A stretch of DNA of 64,000 bases from Photobacterium lipolyticum (GTDB lineage Bacteria > Pseudomonadota > Gammaproteobacteria > Enterobacterales > Vibrionaceae), in NCBI RefSeq assembly GCF_003026475.1, contig NZ_PYMC01000010.1, positions 113,952 to 177,951 of the forward strand, in the 5' to 3' direction. A model generated the notes under the pieces. The model worked only from the letters and a program-made list of their open reading frames with translations, did no database searches and was not told the origin of the DNA. Of the stretch, positions 1-8,711 are shown one piece after another. The first letter of the stretch is position 1. Each line of letters begins with the position of its first letter. The position numbers and the translations under genes were made by a program.

Positions 1-69
1 CACCTCAATATTATTTTAAACTCCGATATGATATTTAGTTAATACCAATATGTAAGAAAGAGGTGCTTT

Positions 70-252
70 ATGGATAGCTATGCATTCGATGACATTCTTG
101 CAACAGAACGCCCGATACGTCGCTCTCGGAGCAAGCCAGAAAAACGTAAATGGCGTGAAATTGAAGCTTTAAAGGACAAGCAAAGACTACGCAAAGAATT
201 AGAAGATATTGATATACTAAGAGAATATTCGGACGAAATGGCTGAATTTTAA
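70..252 (+). CDS. DUF3545 family small protein
   Basis: This is a 60-aa, highly charged protein with no signal peptide or membrane segment. Residues 16-30 are basic (RPIRRSRSKPEKRK), and the second half is a predicted charged helix rich in Lys, Arg, Asp and Glu. Length and pattern fit the DUF3545 family, small proteins of unknown function that I associate with Vibrionaceae. The start is supported by an AAGAAAGAGGTG ribosome-binding stretch just upstream. It stands alone and is followed by a 13-bp inverted repeat. The basic N-terminal patch could bind nucleic acid, but that is only inference. Confidence 0.75.
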   Translation: MDSYAFDDILATERPIRRSRSKPEKRKWREIEALKDKQRLRKELEDIDILREYSDEMAEF

Positions 253-258
253 CTTCAG

Positions 259-301
259 ACCAATCGAATCACTTAACCTACCGTTATTTGATTCGATTGG
301 T
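259..301. repeat. 13-bp perfect inverted repeat between convergent genes
   Basis: ACCAATCGAATCA at 259-271 is the exact reverse complement of 289-301, with a 17-base loop. Neither strand has a U-tract after the stem, so it is not a canonical intrinsic terminator. It lies between the DUF3545 gene and the convergent hemerythrin gene and may act as a bidirectional transcript end or an mRNA 3' stabiliser. Confidence 0.6.
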
Positions 302-359
302 AATCAAAGCGACGGATAATTGAACCGTTGGCCATTGGCGCTTTTCTTTCTATCGCGAT

Positions 360-893
360 TCAGACCAAGAGGCGCTTCGAAAGTTTCAGGTAGCGGTCCG
401 AAACCTGATCCCCAAACAATGGATCGGAATACTCCCCTTGATATTCAGCCGATACGGCCACCCAGTCCTGAGCAGTAAAATGGCGCCGAATAAGAGGAAA
501 TACCTGTTTTTCTTCGAACTCAAGGTGGGCTTTCTGACGGGTAACAAAAGTATTCAGCTTTTCCGCAAAGACATCTAATGGGATCACCGCATCCATTAGA
601 ATCATATCTACCGTCTCGGCAAACTCACTGGTTAATTGCGCCAGCTCCTGATGCTCCTGCTCCAGGCTTTTCATATCGTCATTCTTGGCATAGTGCGACT
701 GATAATAGTGATACAAGATATCTTCTTTAGGATGGTGGCAGCATTGAGCATAATTGTGCAGGTAGTCAACAATATCCTTGATCAAGCTGTAATCAACTGA
801 CTGACCATTTTTAATGCTTTCTAACTTCTGCTGCAACACTTTCAGCAAGCGATTAATATAACCGTGTTCAGTATGAATAATTTCCAAAATCAT
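360..893 (-). CDS. Hemerythrin-like HHE domain protein
   Basis: This 177-aa cytoplasmic protein belongs to the hemerythrin HHE cation-binding family. The four-helix pattern carries candidate di-iron ligands: H7 and H10 in the first helix, H53/H54 with E57 in the HHPKED motif, H81, and H123 with E127 in the HLEFEE motif. Family members bind a non-haem di-iron centre and are linked to oxygen, NO or iron-sulfur stress sensing; which applies here cannot be read from sequence. The C-terminal 40 residues are outside the core domain. It is monocistronic, convergent with the DUF3545 gene, and separated from ung by about 120 bp. Confidence 0.85.
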   Translation of the reverse strand: MILEIIHTEHGYINRLLKVLQQKLESIKNGQSVDYSLIKDIVDYLHNYAQCCHHPKEDILYHYYQSHYAKNDDMKSLEQEHQELAQLTSEFAETVDMILMDAVIPLDVFAEKLNTFVTRQKAHLEFEEKQVFPLIRRHFTAQDWVAVSAEYQGEYSDPLFGDQVSDRYLKLSKRLLV

Positions 894-1017
894 AGTTCAC
901 TCCCAGACGACACTTCCCTAATCGTTACTCATTAAGTGTATGTCATTGGCGGAAAAAGCATATTGATTCTAGTTGCAAATTGTTCAATTAGCGAACAGAC
1001 GTCAATTACACCAACGC

Positions 1018-1686
1018 TCAGGGTTGCCAGTTAATTTCCGGTTTATTCATCTGCTTTAACAACAGGTTCGTCTGAGAAAAATGCTGGCAGCCGAAGAACC
1101 CCCGATAAGCCGACAGCGGTGATGGGTGCGCAGACTTCAATATATGATGCTTTTCACCATTTATTCTCTTACCTTTTTTCTGTGCATGAGCGCCCCATAA
1201 CAAAAACACCACGCCTTCCAGGTGGTGATCCAGCGTATCAATAATGCGGTCAGTAAAGGTTTCCCAGCCAATTTGGGCATGTGAATGCGCTTGTCCCCCC
1301 TCCACCGTCAACACCGTATTGAGCAGTAATACGCCTTGTTCGGCCCAGCTTTGCAAACAACCATGATTCGGGATCACAAAGCTCGGAATATCGGTCGCAA
1401 GCTCCTTATACATATTGGCCAGTGACGGTGGTGTTTTAACCCCAGGTAATACCGAAAAACTCAGGCCATGAGCCTGATCGAGACCGTGATAAGGGTCCTG
1501 TCCCAGAATAACGACTTTAACCTGATTAAATGGAGTGGAATCAAAAGCATTGAAGACATCTTTTTCTGCAGGGTAAATGACTTTTCCCTCGGCGCGCTCT
1601 GTCGCAACAAACTGTTCTATGTGCTGGAAATAAGCTTGTTGTTTTTCCTGCTCAATGATCTCATGCCAAGTGAGTGAATGGCCCAT
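1018..1686 (-). CDS. ung: Uracil-DNA glycosylase
   Basis: This enzyme removes uracil from DNA at the first step of base-excision repair. The 222-aa length is normal for family-1 UDG. The water-activating loop GQDPYHG is at residues 62-68 with catalytic D64, and the minor-groove loop HPSPLSA is at 187-193 with H187. An AGGAG ribosome-binding site sits seven bases before the ATG. The next gene on this strand is nfo, which acts on the abasic sites that Ung creates. The two are about 120 bp apart, so they may be transcribed separately. Confidence 0.97.
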   Translation of the reverse strand: MGHSLTWHEIIEQEKQQAYFQHIEQFVATERAEGKVIYPAEKDVFNAFDSTPFNQVKVVILGQDPYHGLDQAHGLSFSVLPGVKTPPSLANMYKELATDIPSFVIPNHGCLQSWAEQGVLLLNTVLTVEGGQAHSHAQIGWETFTDRIIDTLDHHLEGVVFLLWGAHAQKKGKRINGEKHHILKSAHPSPLSAYRGFFGCQHFSQTNLLLKQMNKPEINWQP

Positions 1687-1808
1687 TAGATGCTCCTGAT
1701 ACTTTTTAAGCCCTATATTCTACCTGCATCAGGCCTGAAGGTCAGGAGCAAATTACCGTCATTGCTGACACCTCTTCAGGTATGTCTTCGTTCCGGATTA
1801 ATCCGCCA

Positions 1809-2660
1809 CTAGTCGTTTACGTTTGCGAATGAGCGTAACGTCATAATTTCTTGCTGCCAGAGATCCGGGTTAATGGTTTCCAGCACCAAGGGAATATTGT
1901 CAAATCGGTTATCGCGCATCAGGTAGCGGAAACAGTCCCAACCAATCTCGCCTTCACCTAAGCTGTGGTGGCGATCGAGATGGCTGCCTAGGCCGCCTTT
2001 CGAATCATTTAAATGCATACCGCGTAAATAATTCATCCCGACGACCTGATCGAACTCTGCAAATGTTGCCTCTGTCGCCGCTTCGGTACGCAGATCATAA
2101 CCGGCAGCAAAAGTATGGCAGGTGTCGATACAGACTCCGACCCGGCTCTTATCATCAACTTGCGCAATAATTTCAGCCAGATGCTCAAAACGCCAGCCTA
2201 AATTGGAACCCTGTCCAGCAGTATTCTCAATGACCGCGACGACATCTGGCACCTGTTGATGGGCAAGATTAATCGACTCCGCAATTAACGACAGGCAATC
2301 GTGCTCTGAAATTTTCTTCAAATGACTCCCCGGATGGAAATTCAACAGGGTTAAACCAAGCTGATTGCAGCGCTGCATTTCATCAATAAAGGCTGCGCGT
2401 GACTTTTCCAGCTTATCGGTTTCAGGCGCCCCCAGGTTAATCAGATAGGAGTCGTGAGGCAATATGGCATCGGCACTGAAACCATATTGCTGGCAACGCG
2501 CCTTGAATGCGTTAATCACATCTTGTTCAAGGGGTTTCGCTGCCCACTGTCTTTGATTCTTGGTAAACAATGCAAATGCATTTGCTCCGATCCTGGCCGC
2601 ATTTTCCGGCGCATTAAACACCCCACCCGCTGCAGACACATGCGCACCGATTAACTTCAT
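1809..2660 (-). CDS. nfo: Endonuclease IV (AP endonuclease)
   Basis: This Zn-dependent enzyme cleaves 5' of abasic sites. It is 283 aa, an AP endonuclease 2 family TIM barrel. All nine metal ligands are at the same numbers as in E. coli Nfo: H69, H109, E145, D179, H182, H216, D229, H231 and E261. An AGAGGT ribosome-binding site precedes the ATG. It functions after Ung in base-excision repair, and the shared strand and adjacency fit that role. It diverges from grcA across a 338-bp control region. Confidence 0.97.
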   Translation of the reverse strand: MKLIGAHVSAAGGVFNAPENAARIGANAFALFTKNQRQWAAKPLEQDVINAFKARCQQYGFSADAILPHDSYLINLGAPETDKLEKSRAAFIDEMQRCNQLGLTLLNFHPGSHLKKISEHDCLSLIAESINLAHQQVPDVVAVIENTAGQGSNLGWRFEHLAEIIAQVDDKSRVGVCIDTCHTFAAGYDLRTEAATEATFAEFDQVVGMNYLRGMHLNDSKGGLGSHLDRHHSLGEGEIGWDCFRYLMRDNRFDNIPLVLETINPDLWQQEIMTLRSFANVND

Positions 2661-2899
2661 TTTTTACCTCTTCGTTGTGTTGTTTTTCCACGATAGTTAC
2701 AACAAATTGATCAGACACAGGCCACATTCCCCCGCTAAAACAATGAAAAGCACCTCACACTTTGTTGTAATTTTACTACAAATGATCGGTTAAAATTTTT
2801 TTGAAAGAATAAAAAATTATTATGATCACTCGTAAAATAAGGTTATATTGATTTAGCTCAAAAAAACAGCCCTATTTAAATAAGGTTTATTGTTGTTTT

Positions 2900-2913
2900 T
2901 TGATCCACATCAA
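2900..2913 (+). promoter_or_regulatory. Perfect FNR box upstream of grcA
   Basis: TTGATCCACATCAA matches the FNR consensus TTGAT-N4-ATCAA at all ten specified bases. A TATAAT -10 element lies at 2938-2943. If transcription starts near 2949-2950, the box is centred at about -43, close to the class II activator position. This predicts strong anaerobic induction of grcA, as known for the E. coli homologue yfiD. The rest of the 2661-2998 gap is AT-rich, and I see no other gene in it. Confidence 0.85.
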
Positions 2914-2937
2914 TATCATTTTCTTGATTGCGGGGTA

Positions 2938-2943
2938 TATAAT
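2938..2943 (+). promoter_or_regulatory. grcA -10 element
   Basis: This is an exact TATAAT within GTATATAATACGC. The FNR box overlaps the region where a -35 element would lie, as expected for an activator-dependent promoter. The untranslated leader is about 50 bases and ends in GAAGGAGAAAGTC just before the grcA ATG. Confidence 0.65.
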
Positions 2944-2998
2944 ACGCAACTCAACAAGAAATTGAAAAATCTAACAACATCCTTCGAAGGAGAAAGTC

Positions 2999-3376
2999 AT
3001 GATCACCGGTATTCAAATTACTAAAACAGCAAACAACGAACTACTTAACTCTATCTGGTTATTAGATAGCGAAACAAACCAGGCTCGCTGTGTATGTGCA
3101 CAGTCAGGTTACGAAGAAGATCAAGTTGTAGCAACAGCAGAACTTGGTGAGATTGAGTACCGCGAACTGGCTATCGAAGCTCCGGCTAAAATCGAAGGCG
3201 GTCAGCACCTGAACGTTAACGTCCTTAAGCGTGAAACGCTAGAAGATGCCGCTAAACACCCAGAAAAGTATCCTCAGCTAACTATTCGTGTATCGGGTTA
3301 CGCAGTACGTTTCAACTCGCTAACTCCGGATCAGCAACGCGACGTTATTGCACGTACATTTACTAAGAGCCTGTGA
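2999..3376 (+). CDS. grcA: Autonomous glycyl radical cofactor GrcA (YfiD)
   Basis: This small spare glycyl-radical subunit restores activity to pyruvate formate-lyase whose own radical domain has been cleaved by oxygen. It is 125 aa. The radical loop RVSGYAVRF is at residues 97-105, with the radical glycine at G100, followed by a C-terminal helix similar to the PflB tail. A GAAGGAG ribosome-binding site precedes the ATG. It is monocistronic, with a perfect FNR box upstream and an intrinsic terminator 35 bp downstream. Regulation by FNR fits its microaerobic role. Confidence 0.97.
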   Translation: MITGIQITKTANNELLNSIWLLDSETNQARCVCAQSGYEEDQVVATAELGEIEYRELAIEAPAKIEGGQHLNVNVLKRETLEDAAKHPEKYPQLTIRVSGYAVRFNSLTPDQQRDVIARTFTKSL

Positions 3377-3412
3377 TCTCAACAACACAGCTCTGGTAAA
3401 CTAAGTGGTAAA

Positions 3413-3438
3413 AACGGCATCCTTTGATGCCGTTTTTT
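3413..3438 (+). terminator. grcA intrinsic terminator
   Basis: The stem is AACGGCATC (3413-3421) with GATGCCGTT (3426-3434), a CTTT loop, and a run of six T. It is a strong rho-independent terminator on the plus strand, 36 bp after the grcA stop. Confidence 0.9.
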
Positions 3439-3456
3439 GTATCTGCAAGGCATAAC

Positions 3457-3480
3457 AAAGGGAGCCGATTGGCTCCCTTT
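3457..3480 (-). terminator. Hairpin at the end of the thr operon
   Basis: A 10-bp perfect stem AAAGGGAGCC/GGCTCCCTTT with a four-base loop lies 33 bp past the thrC stop. Read on the minus strand it is followed by a weak T-rich tail. It is probably the thrABC terminator, and could also back up grcA termination. Confidence 0.7.
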
Positions 3481-3512
3481 TCGATCGCTATGATGCGTAT
3501 ATCAGGCTTAAA

Positions 3513-4799
3513 TTAATCCTGTACGCTTTGCAGCACCGCTTTCAACTGGTCAAAGTCATTATCACGCTCTAGTGACAGCAGCTCCATTGCACCATGTTTG
3601 GCTAATGGTGCAGGCAGATCAACATCGATATCAAGGATCTCATCAACCACTTCTTTAAACTTCGCCGGGTGCGCGGTACACAGGAACAGACCGGTTTCAC
3701 CGTCTTGTAGTTGCTCGTTAAGCACGCGGTAGGCTATCGCACCATGCGGTTCACACAGGTAACCTTCTGCGTTCATCTCACGAAGCGTTTCTGCCGTTTG
3801 CTCATCGGTAACCGCACCATATCCAAGCTCATCCAGTCCCCAACCTTTCAGCTGACACAACTCTTCGATACGTGGCCAGTTATTTGGCTCACTCACATCC
3901 ATTGCGTTTGAGATAGTTGGGATAGTTGCAGTTGGTGTCCACTCGCCGGTTTTCAGATAACGTGGCACAGTATCGTTAGCATTAGTCGCTACAATAAAGC
4001 GCTTAACAGGAAGTCCTAATGCTTTCGCCAGCAGGCCTGCGGTTAAGTTACCAAAATTACCACTTGGTACTGAAATCACCAGATTGCCACGCTGGGCTTT
4101 TGGCAACTGAGAAACCGCTTCGAAATAGTAGCAGATCTGCGCCATCAACCGGCTGATATTGATTGAATTGGCCGAGTTAAGGCCGACTTCCTGACGCAAC
4201 TCGGCATCATCAAATGCTTTTTTAACCAGGGCCTGACAATCATCAAACGTGCCATTAACGGCAACGGTATGGATATTACCGCCAAGGGTGCAGAACAATT
4301 TTTCCTGCAGCGGGCTGATTTTGCCTTTCGGATACAGGATCACGACCTTGATATTGTCCATACCATAGAAGGCATGAGCAACAGCCGCACCGGTATCGCC
4401 GGATGTTGCAGTTAAGATGGTCACTTTACCATTGCTATCCGACACTGCAGCCAGCGACTGGGCCATAAAGCGGCCGCCGAAATCTTTAAATGCCAGCGTC
4501 GGGCCATGGAACAGCTCCAGGGCATAAACACTGTCTTTCACCTTTGCAATCGGTGCCGGGAATTGAAATGCGCTACTGACCATCTGGCTGACGGTCTCAG
4601 AAGCAAGCTCATCACCAATAAAGGCTGAGAGAATTTTACTGCTGCGGCTAACAAAATCCATCTCTAATAAGGCATCAATATCGCCCAGCTCAGGTAACTC
4701 TGATGGGAAAAACAGGCCTTGGTTACGGCCCAAGCCCTGACGTACTGCCTGGCCAAACGAAACCTGCTCTTGAGGTTCTTTTAAGTTATACAACTTCAT
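3513..4799 (-). CDS. thrC: Threonine synthase
   Basis: This PLP enzyme converts O-phospho-L-homoserine to L-threonine. It is 428 aa, the usual length for the gamma-proteobacterial type. The PLP-binding lysine is K105 in FKDFGGRF (104-111), the loop TATSGDTGAA binds the cofactor phosphate region, and the glycine-rich SVPSGNFGN motif is present. It is the last gene of thrABC and begins three bases after the thrB stop, so translation is probably coupled. Transcription should be set by the thrL attenuator. Confidence 0.97.
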   Translation of the reverse strand: MKLYNLKEPQEQVSFGQAVRQGLGRNQGLFFPSELPELGDIDALLEMDFVSRSSKILSAFIGDELASETVSQMVSSAFQFPAPIAKVKDSVYALELFHGPTLAFKDFGGRFMAQSLAAVSDSNGKVTILTATSGDTGAAVAHAFYGMDNIKVVILYPKGKISPLQEKLFCTLGGNIHTVAVNGTFDDCQALVKKAFDDAELRQEVGLNSANSINISRLMAQICYYFEAVSQLPKAQRGNLVISVPSGNFGNLTAGLLAKALGLPVKRFIVATNANDTVPRYLKTGEWTPTATIPTISNAMDVSEPNNWPRIEELCQLKGWGLDELGYGAVTDEQTAETLREMNAEGYLCEPHGAIAYRVLNEQLQDGETGLFLCTAHPAKFKEVVDEILDIDVDLPAPLAKHGAMELLSLERDNDFDQLKAVLQSVQD

Positions 4800-4802
4800 A
4801 GT

Positions 4803-5759
4803 TTATAGCTCACTTCCTGTTACTTTTGAGCCCTGGCTGTCAAGGCGACAGACATGGACAAATCCTTCATCATTCTGAACATAATTCTCTTCGAGCCAAC
4901 GTGCAATACGTTTTGCGACTTCGAGGTCATTACAGACACTAAACATCGTCGGCCCAGAGCCAGAGATCCCACTGGCCAGTGCGCCGGCTTCCAGCGCATA
5001 TTGTCTTGCATTGGAAAAACCCGGTAATAATCTTTCGCGATATGGTTCTGCAACCACATCTTTAATCATTTTCGCTGCAAGCTCCGGCTGTTGTGAATAA
5101 CACGCATGAATAAAGCCGCCAAGGTAGCGACCATGTGCAATGACATCCTGTCGGCGATATTGAGCCGGTAGAATTGCACGAGCCTCTGCGGTTGGCACTT
5201 TAATACCCGGATATGCCATGACCCAATACCAGTCATCAAAACACGGCACGGATTGGCTGATGATCCCCAGTTCTTCAACCATAAACTGCAGCCCCCCCAA
5301 ATAACAAGGGGCAACATTATCATAGTGCAAACTGCCAGAGATCAGCGCTTCCATCTCGCCCATTAAGGCCAGCAGCTCAACCTCACTGAGGGGCAAATCA
5401 TGAAAACGGTTCAGTGCATCTAAGGCTGCAACAACCGAGCAGGCACTTGAGCCGAGCCCAGAACCAATCGGCATGTTCTTTTCCAGGGTCATGGCAACGG
5501 GCTTTATCACCAGCCCTTTTTTATCCAGCTCGCGGGCAAACACGCGCCAACATTGATATACAATATTATCTTCCTGCTCGGGGGGTAACTTGGCAACAAA
5601 TTCACCCACACAATCGAGGGTAAACGGTTGTTCGCCGTCAGCCACTCTCACCCGATCCCCCAGGAGAGTGCCATCAATCGGTGAAACTGCAGCGCCTAAG
5701 ACATCAAACCCGACACTGACATTGCCAATCGACGCTGGCGCATAAACTACAACACTCAT
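4803..5759 (-). CDS. thrB: Homoserine kinase
   Basis: This enzyme phosphorylates homoserine with ATP for threonine synthase. It is 318 aa, a GHMP-family kinase. The ATP-binding motif [10 protein letters not shown] is at residues 97-106, and the C-terminal GHMP motif [12 protein letters not shown] lies near 262-273. The gene is separated from the thrA stop by one base, a typical translationally coupled arrangement. It is cytoplasmic and forms part of the aspartate-family pathway. Confidence 0.97.
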   Translation of the reverse strand: MSVVVYAPASIGNVSVGFDVLGAAVSPIDGTLLGDRVRVADGEQPFTLDCVGEFVAKLPPEQEDNIVYQCWRVFARELDKKGLVIKPVAMTLEKNMPIGSGLGSSACSVVAALDALNRFHDLPLSEVELLALMGEMEALISGSLHYDNVAPCYLGGLQFMVEELGIISQSVPCFDDWYWVMAYPGIKVPTAEARAILPAQYRRQDVIAHGRYLGGFIHACYSQQPELAAKMIKDVVAEPYRERLLPGFSNARQYALEAGALASGISGSGPTMFSVCNDLEVAKRIARWLEENYVQNDEGFVHVCRLDSQGSKVTGSEL

Positions 5760-5760
5760 C

Positions 5761-8220
5761 TTATACTCCTAGCTTCCAGCCTAATGTACGCATCAGATCC
5801 GCAAACACACCGGCGGCAGTAACTTCAGTACCGGCACCATAACCACGTAGCACCAGTGGGATCGGCTGATAATAACGGCTATAAAACGCCAGCGCATTTT
5901 CCCCGTCTTTGATCTTGAACATCGGATCGTCCGGATCGACTGCCGCGATTTTCACCGAACATTTGCCGTGATCAATTTCACCGACATAGCGCAGCACTTT
6001 ATCTTCTTTCGCAGCCTCTTCTGATAACTGTTTAAAGTACTCATCGGCTTCAGGCAACCGCGCCATGAAATCTTCAATCGAACCTTCAGAGTCAAAACCA
6101 GGCGGCAAGGCTTGCTCCACAACAACATCATCAAGTTCCAGTGCCATGCCAGCTTCACGGGCGAGGATCAGCAGCTTGCGCGCGACATCCATTCCTGAAA
6201 GATCATCGCGGGGATCGGGTTCGGTAAAGCTATTGTTACGGGCAACCGTCGTTGCTTCGCTAAAGCTCATTCCTTCGTCGAGTTTACCGAAGATATAAGA
6301 GAGTGATCCCGATAGAATGCCAGAAAAGCGTTCAAGTTCATCACCCGCAGCCATCAGATTTTGCAGGTTCTCAATTACCGGCAAACCGGCACCGACTGTC
6401 GTATCGTACATAAACTTACGACGTTTAGAACGTGCCGCCTGACGCAACTGGTGGTAATACATCATACTTGCAGTATTAGCTTTCTTATTCGGGGTAATGA
6501 CATGGAAGCCCGCAGCCAGAAAATCGACGTATTGCTCGGCGATACCTTGATCCGATGTGCAATCAATAATAACCGGGTTAATGATGTGATGACGCTTTAC
6601 TAGCTGGATCATCCTCGCCAGACTCAGCGGCTCATGGGCCGCCCCCATCTGATCACGCCAGTTATCAAGAGGCAAACCGTTACTATCAAGCAGCAGCCCC
6701 TTGCTGTTCGCCAACCCACAGACGCGGATAACAATGCCACTTTGGGCTAATTTGGCCTGCTGGCGATGGATCTGCTCAACCAGCTCGCCCCCAACACCAC
6801 CGACACCAATGACAAAAACATCCAGGAAGTGTTGACTGTTAAACAAGTTCTCATGACATGCTTTGACCGACTCTGACACTTTGTCCACCGGGATCACGGC
6901 AGAAATCGCACGCTCTGAAGATCCCTGGGCAATCGCAATAACATTAACGTCGACTTCAGCCAGCGACGTAAAGAACTGTGATGCCACACCACGAGATGTC
7001 CGCATGCCATCGCCAACCAGGGTAACAATAGCCGAGTCATCAAGAAACTCAACCGGCTCCAACAGGCCTTCTTTCAGCTCAAGTTCAAAGCAGTTCTGCA
7101 ACGCCTCCTGAGCAACGCCTTTATCCGCACTCTCAATGCAGAAGCTAATGCTGTACTCCGATGATGACTGAGTGATCAACACAATAGAGACCCCTGACGC
7201 TGACATTGCGCTAAACACACGCGCCGCCATGCCAACCATCCCTTTCATGCCCGGGCCAGAGACATTTACCATTGTCAGGTCTTTCAGGGTCGTAATGCCC
7301 TTGATAGCCAGCTTGTCTTCACCGGTATCCTGGCCGATCAGGGTTCCGGCACCTTGAGGGTTAAAGCTGTTTTTAATCAAGCAGGGAATATGGAACTGGG
7401 CAATCGGCGCGATCGTTTTAGGGTGCAGTACGGAAGCCCCGAAATAAGACAACTCCATCGCTTCCTGGTAGCTCAGGGATTTCAGCAGGCGGGCATCGGG
7501 AACGATACGCGGATCACAGCTGTAAACACCATCAACATCCGTCCAGATCTCGCAGCACTCAGCACGTAAGCAAGCCGCTAAAACCGCAGCGGAATAATCG
7601 GAACCGTTACGGCCTAACGTCACCAGTTCACCTTTGCTGTTGCCTGCAGTAAAGCCCGGCATGATATTAACGTGACCTTTAGGGAGTGGGTTACGTTTGA
7701 AATTTTCGGTGGAAACCTCAATATCAACATGCGCTTCAAGGTAATCACCATGAGCAAGCAAGTATTCAACCGGATCAATCAGGCTCGCCGCCAGGCCTTT
7801 GGCTTCCATCAGCGCCTTCATCGCCACAATCGACAGGCGCTCACCTTTACTGATCACTTTGGCATACACATTATCAGGACACAGGCCTAACAACTTCATT
7901 CCATGCACATACTGTTTCAGCTGCCCCATCGAGCTGGCCAGTTTGGCATCAAGCAAGGCTTTATCGAATTTAGGCTCCAGGGCCAATAGGCCTTCAAACA
8001 GCGAAGTAAATACCGCTTCCAGATCGGCAAGTTGAAGCTCTGCATCGCCGGTATTTACCGTACTGTCGATCACTGACACCAATTTATTCGTAACTTTGCC
8101 CGGCGCAGACAGCACCACAGACACATCCCCTTGCTGGACATTATTGGCGATGATATCCGCTGCCCTTAAAAATCGTTCAGCATCAGCCAACGATGAACCA
8201 CCAAACTTAAATACTCGCAT
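5761..8220 (-). CDS. thrA: Bifunctional aspartokinase I / homoserine dehydrogenase I
   Basis: This 819-aa fusion catalyses the first and third steps from aspartate to homoserine. The N-terminal aspartokinase begins with [14 protein letters not shown]. The central region (about 310-460) holds ACT regulatory domains that in E. coli sense threonine. The homoserine dehydrogenase half starts near residue 465 with the NAD(P)-binding motif [12 protein letters not shown]. The length matches E. coli ThrA (820 aa). Feedback inhibition by threonine is expected from the family. It lies 84 bp after the leader attenuator and heads thrABC. Confidence 0.97.
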   Translation of the reverse strand: MRVFKFGGSSLADAERFLRAADIIANNVQQGDVSVVLSAPGKVTNKLVSVIDSTVNTGDAELQLADLEAVFTSLFEGLLALEPKFDKALLDAKLASSMGQLKQYVHGMKLLGLCPDNVYAKVISKGERLSIVAMKALMEAKGLAASLIDPVEYLLAHGDYLEAHVDIEVSTENFKRNPLPKGHVNIMPGFTAGNSKGELVTLGRNGSDYSAAVLAACLRAECCEIWTDVDGVYSCDPRIVPDARLLKSLSYQEAMELSYFGASVLHPKTIAPIAQFHIPCLIKNSFNPQGAGTLIGQDTGEDKLAIKGITTLKDLTMVNVSGPGMKGMVGMAARVFSAMSASGVSIVLITQSSSEYSISFCIESADKGVAQEALQNCFELELKEGLLEPVEFLDDSAIVTLVGDGMRTSRGVASQFFTSLAEVDVNVIAIAQGSSERAISAVIPVDKVSESVKACHENLFNSQHFLDVFVIGVGGVGGELVEQIHRQQAKLAQSGIVIRVCGLANSKGLLLDSNGLPLDNWRDQMGAAHEPLSLARMIQLVKRHHIINPVIIDCTSDQGIAEQYVDFLAAGFHVITPNKKANTASMMYYHQLRQAARSKRRKFMYDTTVGAGLPVIENLQNLMAAGDELERFSGILSGSLSYIFGKLDEGMSFSEATTVARNNSFTEPDPRDDLSGMDVARKLLILAREAGMALELDDVVVEQALPPGFDSEGSIEDFMARLPEADEYFKQLSEEAAKEDKVLRYVGEIDHGKCSVKIAAVDPDDPMFKIKDGENALAFYSRYYQPIPLVLRGYGAGTEVTAAGVFADLMRTLGWKLGV

Positions 8221-8304
8221 TCCCTACTCCCAAGTTCCTAATTTATTGACTACCACATTGCATAAGTAGCAAAAAAGACCGAATTCATTCAATTCCGTGA
8301 AGTT

Positions 8305-8343
8305 AAAAAAAAGCCCGCACTGTGTGGAGTGCGGGCTTTTTCA
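8305..8343 (-). terminator. thr operon attenuator terminator
   Basis: The stem AGCCCGCACT (8312-8321) pairs with AGTGCGGGCT (8329-8338). On the minus strand it is followed by eight T. It lies between thrL and thrA, 17 bp after the thrL stop, where a transcription attenuator is expected. When threonyl- or isoleucyl-tRNA is scarce, stalling in thrL should let an alternative fold form and allow read-through. Confidence 0.92.
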
Positions 8344-8360
8344 TATAAATCGTATACGTA

Positions 8361-8429
8361 TCAGCCCGCCCCAGCACTCATTGTGCCGGTAATAATAATG
8401 GTGGTGGTTGTGCTGATAACGTTAAACAT
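8361..8429 (-). CDS. thrL: thr operon leader peptide
   Basis: This 22-residue leader peptide contains the run ISTTTTIIITGT at residues 5-16. Six codons are threonine and four isoleucine, so 10 of 22 report on the two amino acids whose tRNAs control the operon in E. coli. It is followed directly by the attenuator hairpin and then thrA. E. coli ThrL has 21 residues with the same kind of Thr/Ile run. No strong ribosome-binding site is visible before the ATG, which leaves the exact start a little uncertain. Confidence 0.93.
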   Translation of the reverse strand: MFNVISTTTTIIITGTMSAGAG

Positions 8430-8467
8430 GTGTTTTGTCGATTTACTCAAAATTCTTCATTGCTTTA

Positions 8468-8496
8468 GGTGTACCGGAACCAGGATTCAGAGTCAA
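8468..8496 (-). promoter_or_regulatory. Candidate thr operon promoter
   Basis: On the minus strand, TTGACT (complement of 8491-8496) is followed after 17 bases by TACACC (complement of 8468-8473). The -35 is good (5/6) and the -10 is poor (3/6). The position, about 40 bp upstream of thrL, is right. A hairpin TTTTATCG/CGATAAAA at 8502-8523 lies just upstream of the -35. Confidence 0.45.
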
Positions 8497-8546
8497 CCTC
8501 GTTTTATCGCTTAGTCGATAAAATCACAACAGCCGTAACCCGCTTC

Positions 8547-8597
8547 GTATACCCAAGTTACCTCTGAAACGAGCATCTTGAGGTTACTTGGGTATAC
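8547..8597. repeat. Short palindromic repeat, deleted form of the 184-bp element
   Basis: Terminal arms GTATACCCAAGTTACCT (8547-8563) and its near-complement at 8581-8597 (one mismatch) enclose CTGAAACGAGCATCTTG. Bases 8564-8596 match 11911-11943 at 32 of 33 positions, so this copy looks like the right end of the longer element joined directly to a left arm. It lies in the thrL-aceK intergenic region, upstream of both divergent transcripts. Confidence 0.8.
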
Positions 8598-8711
8598 AAT
8601 CTTATTATTTGTAAGAAGTATAAAAAACAACCATCGTTTATTGCAGTTAGCTTCCCCACGTTGCATAGTGGATAGTAATGACATAAAAAATCAATTCGGA
8701 GGGACTCCCGA

